A stretch of DNA of 64,000 nt from contig NC_092568.1 in the NCBI RefSeq assembly GCF_037975245.1, forward strand, positions 2,294,001 through 2,358,000, given 5' to 3'. Shown piece after piece: positions 9,960 through 22,040 of the stretch. Below the pieces are notes generated by a model, which was not told the DNA's origin, made no database searches, and saw only the letters and a list, made by a program, of their open reading frames with translations. The position numbers and the translations under genes are program-made. This DNA comes from Apostichopus japonicus (Eukaryota > Echinodermata > Holothuroidea > Aspidochirotida > Stichopodidae). The first letter of the stretch is position 1. Each line of letters begins with the position of its first letter.

Positions 9960-12900
9960 TTAATGTGTTGTTGATGATTTCATTCTTCTGCGCTGTACTG
10001 TGTATTCCTGGTAGGTAATATATCCGTCTTTATCAAGATCGTCAGTTTCTAAAACTAGGTCCACCGTTTCTGTTGGAACAAACAAAGAAAGCTTTTATGA
10101 AACTTGTGGTGACTGACGCGTAGTCTTGTGGAAATTTCTCACGAAAATAACCCCCCCCCCCAAAAAAAAAAATCGAATTGGTTTTATTTTTATGCTTTAA
10201 GTTATAATATTCTACCCCTGGTTCATACGCTTCCTCAATAATGACGAAGAATCAGTTTCTCTTTGATCTTCTAAAGCTGATTGATTCTTACCGATTGTAA
10301 ATGTGTCACACGTTTTGTCCTAATTGCTTAGAGTCATTGGTTACTGATTGGTGACGTCCCAAATATACCCACCAGCCAGCAAGTAAACACAAGTATGACA
10401 AATATGTCGAACAACATATTTGTACATGGAGGCTGCATATCTGCGCGTAAGCATGCGTCTGGTTAAATTGCATGGGGCGTTTACCTTTACCAGAATGGCT
10501 GGATAACTTTTTGAACATTATCTCTTGATATTTTCTTCTCCAATAGGTTGCTGTGAACTTAAATAGATAACAGCACCAGGGGCGGATCCAGGATTTTGAG
10601 AAAGGGGGCCGACATCCGGATGGTAGCGCTTTGTGATCTGCGTCCTGGGGGAGGGGTCTAGGGGGTCTAAATTTTTGGTTAATTGTGAGTGCTTAGATGC
10701 AAAATGGTGAAACATTTCGCCAAAAACTAGAAAAACCAGAAACGTTGCAGACACGATTTTTTTGTGCACATATTTTTTCTCGATAGACACATATTTAATA
10801 ACGCTCAACAGTGCATGTACAATGGATACACTATTATTGCGTCGATTCGTTTTTTCTTTTGCGCGAAAATTATGACACCAGATTCACCCAAGAAAAAACA
10901 TAAAACAAGATATATTCAAGGAGATAATTATGATATACTTTTTAATGAAAGGGGGGTGTAGGCGGTTTTACACTATCTAACGCAACGTAGTCGCCAAGAA
11001 CCTGAAGTATTTTTAAGGGAGGGCCCGATAATAAGCGGAAACGGATCACCGACCGAAAAAATATCGGAATTGGGGACTATTTCTTGCTTCCTATTGTATT
11101 AAAACAAAGCACCTATGTGAAAGACACAAATCACATTCTGAAAATTGTGGAAGCCACCCCGTTACCAAAAGCAGTAGTACTTGCTACACTCGATGTCGTC
11201 GCCATGTATACCAATACTCCCCAAGAGGAGGCATTAGATATATGTCAAGAAGTCTATGAAAAGGCGGAAAAAGTGAATATGGAATAAATAAAATATCTTC
11301 CATATCCATGCGCAAACTAATTGAACTTATTTTTAACAAAAAACTGTTTCGAGTTCAATAACCAATTCTATCTACAAAAGATCGGTTGCACCATGGGTAG
11401 CCAAGCCTCTCCGGAAATCTGTGATATCGTCATGCATAGACTGGAAAACCAGATTTTACCGACAGATAATAAAATCTTAAAATGGCTCCGCTATAGAGAT
11501 GAAATTCTATTGCTTTACGACGGTTCACCTCAGAAACTTGAACAGAAATTCACCGCTTCTTAAAGTTTACGGTAGAAATATTACACAGCGAGGTAACATA
11601 TCTAGATATGAAAATCTTCAAAGGTCCAAGGTTTGAAACCAATGGGTTATTAGACACCAAAGTCTACACCAAACCCACGGAAACCTTCCAATACCTCGAC
11701 AGAAACTCTGCACACCCACTTGCCACTTTTAAAGGCGTCATTAAAGGGGAAGTCTTACGATACGCACGTCTATGTAACAATGAGACTGATTTCTTACAGA
11801 AAAAGAATGCGTTCACAGAGAAACTGTTACTCCGTAACTATAAGAAAGAGGAAATTGCCTCAGCCACGAAAGGCATAAAATTTGAAACCCGTTGGCAATA
11901 CCTCACTACCAAACCTAAACAAAAGGAACCACCAATGGTGTTCAAGCTTATCTATACACCCCATATCAAAACCACGCATTTGAAAAATGTACTTTTGAAA
12001 CACTGGCACTTAATCTCGCAACACGCGGACAGGGGCGTAGCGAATTTTTTTTTTTTTTTAGGGGGGGGTGTGGAGGATTTGATTTGCCGACGGATCGGGA
12101 AGTGGTGACTGAAATGGGGCATGGGTCTAAGGGGAGGGGGTGTCCCCCTCCCCTTTGGAAAATTTTTAGTTTTGAAACGTCCTTAGATGCAATCTGGTGC
12201 ATATTTTAAGTCAAATTTGGCACCGTAGAATTTCCATTTCGATATTATTTTTATGGCAGTCGGCAGAAGAAGAATTAATTGGGACCAATTATCGAACTGT
12301 GTTTTCTCTTTCACCGATCGTTGAAATAGTGAAACTTCGTGATGAAAATGTTTAGAAAACTTTCCGGTAATGAGAAATAACAACATTCATTGATAAACAA
12401 GCGAGAAACGTTAAAAATTGTGTACAATTCGTGAGCCGCGAAGAACGAATGACATCTGCGATGACGTCATTCTGAACAGAGGATAATAACAACACCGTTG
12501 TCACACGATAGCACGACTCATGGGCTGCGGCCTATAAGGAAGCATTTAATTCGATTTCTTTCACTGAGTTGCCGGCGATTCTGGCACTCGTCTAGCTGAG
12601 CCTGGCTACAGTAGCTATACTGACGGCCGTGACATTATCAGTTATTTGCCGAGAGGTTTTTAACTTGCAGGCGTCGGGTGATTGGATTGGTGAATGAGTT
12701 TATCAGATGAAAAACTGGAAAATCGAAATAACCCATAAAGAAGCTCCCGTTCTCCTTTTCTCTATTCAGCTTTCCTTCTTTCTTCCCCTTCCGCTCTCTT
12801 CACCTTTTCTTCTTTTGCCGAGAGACCCAAAATTTGCCGACAGCGACCAAGCCGCATATCAATTCCTTAGCGCCATTCCCTGTGCGGCACGCGAACTGAG

Positions 12901-15900
12901 TTCGACCGCCGCAGTTTTAGGCCTATGACTTTACCATATAGACCATTTTCCTACAGCCATAACGTGAAAAGTTAATACCGAAAAAACTTAGTTCAAACGG
13001 CACTAAACAGAGAAATGTGTTGTCTCTCAAGTTCTGTTATTTTCTTAACAATACAGTTCAAAATTCCACCGGACTTGGGTGATTTACGATGCAAGGTTAA
13101 TAAATATCAAACTCAAAACCCTCATTGAAAACACACAGTAAATACTGAAGAAAATCACCATTTGATAGCCGTACTTTGTTTGCGTAACCATTTGCTTGAA
13201 TATTCATTGACAAATTTAGTTCAAACGGTTTTGGAAAGGATTTTTTCTTAACTTTAAATTGATGTTAAATTCCTTTTCATTGGTCACTATCTTCAATCGG
13301 ACCAAGTACAATCCAATCGAATGTCTTCTAAGAAAAATACAAGTTTCGCTTTCTTCGGTGGGCACGCCATTACGTAATATGTGTATCCTGTACTCTGCAA
13401 TAGGGTACAGCCACGAAATGCACAGTGTTCACCTGCAACGCCACAGCCGAGATTCGCTTTCAAAACGTCATATTGTATCGAACTTAATATTATTTCAAAG
13501 AAAATTGACCGTAGAATATGCATCATTAAATGTTGAAGCAAGTTAGTACCAATTAATTTATCTAATGCAATCCTAATTAAAGAAACACCGTTTAAGACCC
13601 CCCTGATGAATGGAATAGTCCAACCAACTTGTCCGCACAGAGCCACAGGATTTTCGGTCAAGGTGATGAGTCATACGCGTTGGTCAGTAAGAGGGCTATT
13701 TCGAAGGATGTTTAGTGTGCATTTTAGAAAGAAAGGAATTGATTAAGTTATTGGGGGTGTGACACCCCCCCACACCCCTCCCCCGCTCGCTACGCCCCTG
13801 CACGCGGAATTATCCAAACTGTTTCCAAAAGAACCGATTCTAGCCTACAAAAGGGCCAAAAATCTCAAAGATTTACTTGTTAACTCAAGGTTTCATACTA
13901 ACGAAGAATCAGCTGACTCTCAAGGTTCACACGAAGCTCTTTTAGATGCGCTTACAGCTGCACTATGAGTCCATAAAAACTCGTGCACAGAAAATAGATG
14001 CATTTTGAGAACGAGACGCCCAGGCCGAATATAAAATATTCAAAGGCTACTACTGATGAAGCTCCTCCTATAAAGTTTGAGAGCAGAAACTGGTCTAGTT
14101 GGTCATAAGAACCTACACTAGTCTCTCCTACTATTAACAGTACACTCAATTCACCTAATAGGTGCAATTATGTTTCACCACGAGGAGCATGCTATAAGTT
14201 GATGTTCCTCGTGGTGTCCCTTGAAAATACTTCAGGTTCTTGGCGACTACGTTGCGTTAGATAGTGTAAAATCGCCTACACCCCCTTTCATTCAGATAAT
14301 TATGATATACTTGCTAACTGTGCATTGATTTTCCCTGACAGTAATAGTCAGCACTATAGTACTGAGCCGTATCTAATTAATACGTGATGTCGCGTAGGCC
14401 TGATAATTGCCTTAGTTTCAAATTTGGAATAAAAACGATCGCGTTTCAGGGAAGAGCAGCTGGATATATACTAGGCTTTTCTTTCACCAAGTTATGCCTA
14501 TTAGGAATTTGAAGCACTCCCACATAAAAAAAACGCAACTGATTTCCAAAAAGGGGAGGCCGGGGCCGGGTCGCCCCCCCTGGATCCGCCCCTGAGCACA
14601 CTGCAAACTACGAAGGAAATTCTCAATCGTTATGTATTAGATACAGTCCAATCCGCGTCGATACTGATGGGTGAGTCCAGCTCAAGAGAATATACTTGTG
14701 AACGTCACTGACGTTGTGTAAAATATGTACAAGAGTTTCACGTTATCACCGCCTGCGTGTTGACTCTTTTACTACCGTGATAATACGCAGGTGCGTATCC
14801 AAGGGGGGGCGTTGGGGGCGCGCGCCCCCCGGGTAAGGAAGAGAGGAGAGAAAAAAAAGGGAAAAGGAGGGGGGGGGGGAAGAAAAGGAGGAGAGGAAGG
14901 AAGGGGAAAGAAAAAGAAAAAAGAGAGAAAAAGGAAAAATGGAGAGAGTAGAAGATAGCCAAGACCTCGGGAAGAGAAAGAGGAACAGTCATAGTTAAAG
15001 CGCTGATCCCTATAATATACACAGGGTAGCCAGTGACAGATCAAGGATTACGGAGGGGGTGTGCGCCTCACCCTACCCCTTACACCGACAACTCCATTTT
15101 TGACGTTTCCATTTTTCCTCTCTCACTAATGTATCTATATAAATACTATATATGGTCTATCATAACGCGTGTGTGTGTATGGACGCCTTAAACAATTGTA
15201 CAATTGTGCTATATGGAACCAACTGTGGCTGGTCTTGAACTCGACCGAGTCGTCGGGGTACATGACGCATGACGGGAAGGGGGCGACCGCCCCCCCCCCC
15301 GAGCAAATTTTCTTTATGACATCGCTAGTAATTTCAAAATAGACAATGCTTAAATGCAACTTACAAGGCCTGGGAAGTGTCATTTCCAGCGATCTGGGAG
15401 GCATTTTCGGCCAAAATTTTTCTTGTACGCTTCGCGCCAACTCATGGTGGCGCTTCGCTTAGATAGTTTGCCTACAGGCTTCGCCCCTCCCTTGGCAATT
15501 ACTCGCTACACGCCTGTTCGAATTTGTAAAGCAAAGAGCAGATATAACATCATATCAGTGAGCATTGAAATGCATGTTCCACGATGAACAGCCTCAAAAA
15601 CTGTCTATGTGTGTAGTTAAAGGCGTAGGAGTCCAATTGGATTTGGGGGCTGTAATGACTTGCCCGAAAAAAAAGCCAAAATTTTTCGCGCGCGGAGCGC
15701 GCGTTCAACATATCAATGCCAATATCATATAAGCAAGCATCGATCATTACAGTGCATAGCACCGTGTACCGAACGGTCCGTGAAAGTTGCACAGTATACC
15801 GCCGGATGCTATGTAAACAACCAAATGTCTTATATAGATGGAGAAAAATCATACAGATCCATTTATGTCAAAACTCTCTTTTACAGTAGTAATGTCGGCC

Positions 15901-18900
15901 AAGCTTACAACTTTATTTTAATTACCAAGGGGATCATTTTTAAGCTATTCATTGCTATTTATTTTTCTTTCAGTAGGTGCCCGAAAAAGATGGGGACAAA
16001 TTTGGTTGCGGGTGGGGGGGGGGGGTGGGGGCTGCAGCCACCGCCTCCTACGGGACCTACGCCTTTGTGTGTAGTGTTCGGTTTCGATATACCTGATATC
16101 GGAAATATCTGCTATTTTTCATTTCCTTCAACCAAGTTTTATAATAGCCATTATAAGAGGTTGCAATATTTCTACACCAATAAATTAACTGTGTCGGAAT
16201 TTTCCAAAATTTCCTCACCAACATTCTTCATCATACTTTCCTCTACTCGTGCAACTTTGACCTGTCTGTTAGGGGTTCAAGGAGGTTTTTCTATATTGCT
16301 TGTCCATAGATTGAATTTTGTGCAACATTATGGGTATGTTTTGAAGTGTTTTTATTCACGAAAAATGTGAATTTTCAAATTCTCAACAAATAATGGGCCT
16401 AAAACCTTGAAAAGTGGGGCTTTCGGATATTGTGGGCCGTGACGTAGAATCACCTACAAAAGCAATGATCCATAGGACATGCAATCAGGTCGAACATGAT
16501 GTGTGACTGGTGACAATCTGCAAAAAGGTTATGGATGGAAAAAACTTTTGGGAAACACTTGGTTCTCAGGCAAAAGTGTACATCTGGTTGGTCATTTTCA
16601 AGCCCGAGAAGTGCTATTTCCGGTGATCTGGGGGGTATCAAAACCAGAAATTTTCTTGTACGCTGCGCGCCAACCGATGGTGGCGCTCCGCTTAGATAGT
16701 AATTCGCGCCCCCCGGGTTAGAAAATCCTGGATACGTGCCTGATACGTAAGCATAGGTTACGTGATATGTACTTACTGACGATGTGTTTCTGAGTTTCCA
16801 GTTGGTCTACCTGCGACCAACTATGTGCAAATGCCTGATATAACTCTAAGCCATCCAAATTAGTATCGTTGTTGAAATCGTGGTTACTGTGTGGATGGAG
16901 AAACGGTAAAGATAATTGCTCGCTCGATTAGAAGTTCCAATTACTATTGCACAGGGGAGCACCGATTTTTTTGTATTGTGTTGGGGCTAAGAAAATTAGG
17001 TCGGCCAAGAGATGTATCCAATGGGAGGGTGGTCCCTCCTCCCTCTCCTTTGGAAAAATTTGGTAATATCAAACTCCATTTGAAAAATTATGGTAACATA
17101 GGCCTAGAGAATACTTAAATGCCAAGTTGTGCTATATTTTGCAACTTTTGAAACAATATTGCAGAATTATCGCCTGTTTACGTAGTACCGCATCATACAT
17201 ATCTTTATGTACTGTACATTTTGGGAACTTAAACAATTTTTTTTTAAACAATTGGTTACAATTTCTTAGTACTTGAAACACCAGTTACGAGTTAGGCAAA
17301 TACTTATTCTCTTTCCATTGCCTCATTTTTATGTCGACATGATAAGAAACCATAAACACAGTACTTCTATTAGAAAAGGAACTTTTACCTATTGAGAAAC
17401 TATACCCACTAAACTTTATAAGTTCATCATTCAAAGTGACTGCAGGACTACCTAGTCTAGCGCAAAGACCATTAGTCTATACAAAGATTGACAGATACAA
17501 TGATGACTTTCATTGCCTCAAATAACTTGTTAATTTAATTAATTTCACTGGAAAGTATGTTTGCTTGCTTGTTTCTAAAGTTTTCTGGTTAATTGCGATT
17601 TTGCTGTATTTAGAATATCTTCTAAAAGTGAAAAACTTCTATGGAAACGTTCAAGTTTAATTAAATCTATCAAAATGAAACCTTGAAAACTAAATAGATG
17701 CAGATGGAGGCAAGCCTTCGAATTTGCTGTGACATACCAACACACGTTCCCGAAAGGAGCATGTGGATACAGTATAAGAAGCTAAAAGAAAAGGGTGGGG
17801 TGGGTAAGGAGAATAGTGAGGGTGTAGGGCTGGATGGAGAGGGTTGGAACATAACATGCACTTAGAAACATATATACTTCTAAGAAAAGACAGTTGCTGT
17901 ATCGAATATTGATGACGACAATGTTCTTTTACTTTAACATGAAAAGAAAGAAAGAAATAACTTAGCAATTGGACCCTTTGTTTATATTTGTCCCATTGTT
18001 TACCAAAGAATACCTGAAAAATCTAAATTCCAGCTCCTCTTGAGACATGTCTTCAAGCTTAACATCTCCTAGCTCCTCCGCATGATGTTCTTTTATATGA
18101 CTGAATTGTAACAAAAGAAAGAAAAGAAAACTTGTAACAATAAAAGAGAGAAAAGGAGACAATTTAAAGAGAGATGGAAAAACTTTATCTCATATATATA
18201 CGTAAGCTATAATCTACTATCCCTAAAGGCCATCTGTTCAGTTTTACCATCAAATATGCTAGAAAGTCAAATATCGGTCACTGATATTCAGATTTCAATA
18301 AGCAATTTATTGTTACCATCAAAGCAGTTTGCCTTACTGAGATAATAAAATGTCTAATTGAACCCTTGTCTATATGTCTGGAAATAATATATGGAAGATC
18401 AGAAGCCTCTATATATTGGTACTTTTTCAAATTACTTTGGAAATCTTCTTGCAAATTCTTCGGTGTGCTAAATTTGGGGCCAATACTGGTGACTTTTATA
18501 AACCGTCAGCTGTAACATAAAACATCGACGCAAACAAATATCAACACTAAGATACCAACCCCAAAAGTCTGTCGCCTAAACGCCAGACGGGGTGGGGGTG
18601 GGGGTGGGGGTGGGGGGTTGTAAGGGAATACAGTCCCGTGGTCAAGTAGGGTTCCCGTGGTAATATGGGATAATTTATGTTTATTCTCACTCTCAGATTA
18701 CACTTTATTCCGGGGATGCTATAGATGCCCTGTACCAATTGTAAGCGGAAACTTTATAAACATGAAAAATCACTTTTACAGTGGACACCCACCCACTTTT
18801 GGCTTTTACTATAACATACTCACATGTATAACTTATAAGTATGCTCGAATAGGCAGCACAGACTACCTTCAGTTAAGCATAATTGTATAACTTACTCTGC

Positions 18901-19035
18901 GTCTGCAACGAATTTAGAGTCATGAAGCTTAGACAGATGTTCTCCTTCTTGGCTGTGGTCATTTGAGCTGCTGGTATATCCCGGTATGAGAACTACCAGG
19001 AGAAGCGTTTTAATAACCTGCATCTTCATACACAT
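9960..19035 (-). CDS. MCFD2: MCFD2-like EF-hand secretory protein, four exons
   Basis: Minus-strand exons: 19035-18896 (signal peptide), 18100-18014, 16886-16777 and 10069-9960, with junction phases 2, 2 and 1 and standard GT/AG sites. The product is 148 residues, against about 146 for vertebrate MCFD2. Exon 1 gives a hydrophobic leader (VIKTLLLVVLIPGYTSSS). Exon 2 gives the family signature HIKEHH...MSQEELEFRFF. Exon 3 carries EF-hand 1 (DFNNDTNLDGLE) and exon 4 EF-hand 2 (DDLDKDGYITYQEY), ending in TAA. In vertebrates MCFD2 binds LMAN1 (ERGIC-53) and acts as a calcium-dependent cargo receptor between ER and Golgi. All EF-loop acidic positions look intact. Three in-frame ATGs (19035, 19029, 19023) could start it; the frame also stays open to 19104. 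Intron 3 is about 6.7 kb and full of transposons. CGREF1 is a possible alternative relative. Confidence 0.85.
11054..13968 (+). pseudogene. Penelope-like reverse transcriptase, broken
   Basis: Coding pieces: 11,084-11,563, with one in-frame TAA at 11,285-11,287; then a frame change to 11,608-12,029; then a continuation after the nested hAT element at 13,801-13,968. Recognisable motifs in order are ATLDVVAMYTNTPQEEALDI, IGCTMGSQASPEICDIVM, RYRDEILLLYDGSP (the catalytic Asp-Asp here reads Asp-Glu), KVYTKPTETFQYLDRNSAHP and GEVLRYARLCNNETDF. These are diagnostic of Penelope-like RTs. A stop, a frameshift, a changed active-site residue and an insertion mean it is inactive. The nested insertion plus its target duplication adds 1,779 bp, a multiple of three, so the frame is the same on both sides. 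Confidence 0.85.
12030..13800. mobile_element. hAT-like non-autonomous element (1,771 bp) with perfect 8-bp TSD CACGCGGA, nested in the Penelope RT
   Basis: Ends CAGGGGCGTAGCG and CGCTACGCCCCTG are a perfect 13-bp inverted pair. CACGCGGA lies exactly outside both (12,022-12,029 and 13,801-13,808). The Penelope reading frame resumes right after the right duplication, which independently confirms the boundaries. The interior has no recognisable transposase; the frames of up to about 120 codons on both strands look like chance. Confidence 0.92.
14049..14109 (+). ncRNA. Degenerate hammerhead ribozyme-like motif in the Penelope-like element
   Basis: ACTA, CTGATGA (14,053-14,059), a short stem GCTC...GAGC, then GAAAC, GGTC and TAGT. 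This is the order of a type I hammerhead: stem I (ACTA/TAGT), CUGANGA core, stem II, GAAA, cleavage-type GUC. An A-A mismatch sits at the base of stem II and stem III is only one pair. Penelope-like elements are known to carry minimal hammerheads, which supports the reading. Activity is doubtful. Confidence 0.35.
14788..16742. mobile_element. 5-bp-TSD DNA element, copy 1 (1,955 bp)
   Basis: CAGGTGCGTATCC opens and GGATACGTGCCTG closes the element; ATACG lies directly outside both ends (14,783-14,787 and 16,743-16,747). It shares nearly its whole length, inverted, with 45,989-48,699. Parts include a polypurine block near 14,840-14,980, the GGCGTAGG...AACGACTTGCCCG segment at 15,622-15,690, a poly-G tract at about 16,013-16,026 and the subterminal module at 16,655-16,702. 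A 236-codon frame at 15,660-16,370 crosses several of these blocks and is not preserved in the other copy, so I do not call it a gene. It lies in intron 3 of the MCFD2-like gene. Confidence 0.88.
18591..18618 (+). repeat. G-quadruplex-prone (GGGGTG)n tract
   Basis: Five runs of four or more G separated by single T bases, in intron 1 of the MCFD2-like gene. The G-rich strand is the template strand for that gene. Confidence 0.6.
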
Positions 19036-19917
19036 ATAGAATGATGTAAGAACCGTAATTAATCTGCTCGTTAGAACGCTCTGTGGGCTACCTTGTATTA
19101 ACAATAAAATGGAACTGTTATAAAAAAAATCTGAATATAGGACTCTTTTGTTTTTAGATTGAACCCTATACTGCTGGTTAGTACAAAAGGATCACCCCTT
19201 TATATGAAAACATTCTTTCTTGAGCCTTGGATTGATGACCTCTTTGCTGCTTGTTTCTTTTTTTAAACTTAATTTGGGGAGGGAGGCGGTGAAGGGGGGG
19301 GGGTATCTTTCTTTCTTACTGTTGCTCGTTTACGACAAACCTTATTAATCACATGACCAAATTCGCCATATATTATTTGCTTGATAGCTGTCTGCTCCCG
19401 ATGCAGGCCTTGTGTGACCCTCGCTGTATATGTTTATCTGTATAACGTAACTTGCATTTTAGTTAATGCATTTGACAGAATGACAATTTTTCGTTCTTGA
19501 ATGCAAAATGGTGACTCAAAAAAAAGGAAGGAAGCCCGATCTGGATCTCAATCGAATACCTGGTTTGAATGTATTCTGCCACAGCACATGTTAGACCTAA
19601 CGAAACCTCCGTTTCTTACAAAACAAACATTTTTGAGTTTATGAGTATATGAGAATACAGTGTACATTATTCTTTATCACATTATTTTCCTGGGCCATTA
19701 ATTGACCCGGCCCCGGGGCTGTACCCCCTATCAATATTGCTAATTCTGAATGCAACTCACAAAGAATATTGTCCAGTTTGTGGTCAAGCTCAATATTTCT
19801 GCTATATATTATAAATTATTCTATATATTATATAGACTATATGGAATAAAGTGAAGTTCGCAAATGCATTCGTTCCCCCAGGGGAACGGTCTCTTTTTGT
19901 ATATATTTGTCTTTATG

Positions 19918-19924
<7 letters not shown>

Positions 19925-20004
<80 letters not shown>
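19925..20004. repeat. (TA)n microsatellite
   Basis: About 80 bp of nearly uninterrupted TA, running directly into the hammerhead-like motif. Confidence 0.95.
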
Positions 20005-20005
<1 letters not shown>

Positions 20006-20044
20006 CCTCTGAAGAAGATCCTGCTAGGATCGAAACGTCAGGCC
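20005..20044 (+). ncRNA. Hammerhead ribozyme-like motif
   Basis: GCCT (stem I, 5' side), CTGAAGA matching CUGANGA, stem II GATCC...GGATC with loop TGCTA, GAAAC, GTC, then AGGC (stem I, 3' side). Stem III is essentially absent (GAAACGTC), so cleavage would need a dimer in which ACGT self-pairs, as proposed for minimal hammerheads of Penelope-like elements. It is probably the terminal relic of such an element, with the adjoining (TA)n tract. Activity is untested. Confidence 0.5.
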
Positions 20045-22040
20045 TACATATGTTTACACATTCTCTTACATAGGCCCTTTAGTGGATATAAGCAGTTCGC
20101 TAACAGTTGTTTTTTCATATATATATATTTTTATTTTGATATAAATATAAATAACAGTCCTACAATCTGATTGTCTTCATGCGATTGAAAATTCAACAAA
20201 ATGTATCAATATGAGTTTGTAGGTCATATTTCAATTTCTACATATATAGGTCATATAATTAATTGATGACTAGATCTGAAATCGTTCTTCTTCTTTGTTT
20301 TTAACTTGAAAATAAATTATGACCTACCTGTTCCTGTTCCTGTTTGCTTCAAAATGTTCTGGTCTATGTGGCTTCTAGCTATGCTACAAACTGTGACTAA
20401 ACATATGGTTATTCTGTATAGGCAAGTGTACATTACAATATCTCAGCTTTATATATACGTTGCACTAGACTGTTGCTGGTAGGTATAGCTCTCTCTCTCT
20501 CTCTCTCTCTCGTTAAATTTCAATACAGAGTCAAGCGTCACAATTTATGGGATATCATTACATTTGCTATATACCTGCATAGTAAAAAAAGCTGTGGTCT
20601 ATGGCTGGTAGTATAGGCCTATATATAGCGAAGGTTTACGATAAAGAAACTTGTAATAATATTTGAAGCCTATTTTGCTTAGCTATAGGGGAGATGCGAG
20701 GGAAGGGAGCATGATTTCATTCTCGGATAGTCTCCATTCCGTCTTCGGGCCATCGAAATGTTCCGAATTTTATGTTTTAATCTAATCGTTCATGTTAAAT
20801 ATGATGTTACTCATGTATGACGAATCGTAGGATATATTATGCAGTTGTAAATTGAAATCAATACTTAGAACGTTATTGGTAGGCTACCGTGTTGTAAATT
20901 ACACGATTATGTATAGCCTATAAATGGAAACTACATGTAAGATGATGTCCCTAATAACGTAATGAGTTTGTGTATATACTTATTTGGCCTGTTATGCGCT
21001 CTGGTCGAATATTTGATCATGAGATACCAGACATGATAATTCAAAGGGTAAGTCAATTCTATGATATGATCCTTATGTGCATCATGGGTAGCTCGCTCAA
21101 GTGGGATTCAAATATAGTCTGGTAGATCAATTAAGTCGTATGGTCGTAAAGACGTGACATCATCACCGATCGACATTTTTCAGATATTGCGGGAAAATCA
21201 GTTCGTGCTTTTCAATGACTGGGTTTAAGACTAATTACTCCATGCTATTTTTTGTTGGAAAGCATAGGCCCTACCGTATCTAGTGTAAGAATGAAATGAT
21301 ATGGTAAACACGAAACCTTTTATTTTTGTTCAACTTTAAGAACAATTATACTATTAATTTTAATATGTTATCATCAAATCCCTATAATAACTGTGCAACA
21401 AAGGTATACGTATGAGAATTCATCCAGTTTTAATCATGTTCGAATTAATATAACCATGGACATTAGAATTAAAGGATGACTTTATACAGAAGTTTATTCT
21501 TGATTTTCATAGAACAAGAAAATTGTTTAGACCTATGTTTCTACAGGTATTCTACTTGTTAAGATATCTAAATATTTATATATGCTTTATCTCTTTAAGC
21601 ATACATCAGCTCCCATGTGCCGGCTGAATGTTAATAATTTGTTTTAAATCAATCAAAACATGTGCTTATAACTTTACATAAACAGCAGAATACATTTGAG
21701 TGATGTTCAACAACATTTGTCCTTGACAAGAAACTGTTCTACATTATAAACATATCACAAATTGAGGCCAAATGAAGATCTTATATATGTAGTTTCCCAT
21801 TGAGTTTTGCGTTGTCTCTGAGGCACTGATTTATTTATCTGTGTATAAGAATATACAGTGCAGGCACTTTAACTGATGAACCCCAGCTGTTTAATGGGAC
21901 ATTCTCAAACATTAGGTATCTTATAAGGAATGCAACCTAGACTGATAACATTTATTAAAGGTCTATATCATATCAAAATTAATGTTGTGCCTTGAAAGTG
22001 ACTCCATGCATTGGAATAAATCAACTGTTATATATATGTC

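Larger units (their letters stand above)
10941..14293 (+). mobile_element. Penelope-like retroelement, degenerate, with inverted terminal repeats and 19-bp TSD
   Basis: About 70 bp at 10,944-11,014 recurs inverted at 14,222-14,292 (core TAGTCGCCAAGAACCTGAAG). A 19-bp direct repeat beginning AGATAATTATG flanks both ends (10,922-10,940 and 14,294-14,312). The interior encodes a Penelope-type reverse transcriptase (next entry). Inverted terminal repeats are known for this group. The element sits inside the 5-bp-TSD element, in an intron of the MCFD2-like gene. Without the nested hAT insertion it is about 1.6 kb, so it is shortened. No GIY-YIG endonuclease region is visible. Confidence 0.85.
10577..14594. 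mobile_element. DNA element with 16-bp perfect TIRs and 5-bp TSD AGCAC, carrying nested insertions
   Basis: CAGGGGCGGATCCAGG opens at 10577 and CCTGGATCCGCCCCTG closes at 14594. AGCAC lies directly outside each end (10572-10576 and 14595-14599). Removing the Penelope-like insertion leaves roughly 650 bp, so this is a short non-autonomous element. The termini resemble those of hAT elements, but the 5-bp duplication is shorter than the usual 8. The two related elements at 14,788 and 45,989 also show 5-bp duplications. Confidence 0.8.
19036..22040. other. Divergent intergenic region between the MCFD2-like and F-box genes
   Basis: The two genes point away from each other, so this 3-kb stretch should hold both promoters. 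I could not pick out a convincing core promoter. It contains a (TA)n tract, a hammerhead-like motif, a (CT)n tract at about 20,491-20,510 and otherwise unremarkable AT-rich sequence. Confidence 0.5.

Noticed and set aside
15660-16370. 236-codon open frame on the plus strand
   Set aside because: It runs across several separate dispersed-repeat blocks and poly-G tracts inside a mobile element, and is not preserved in the inverted copy at 46-48 kb.
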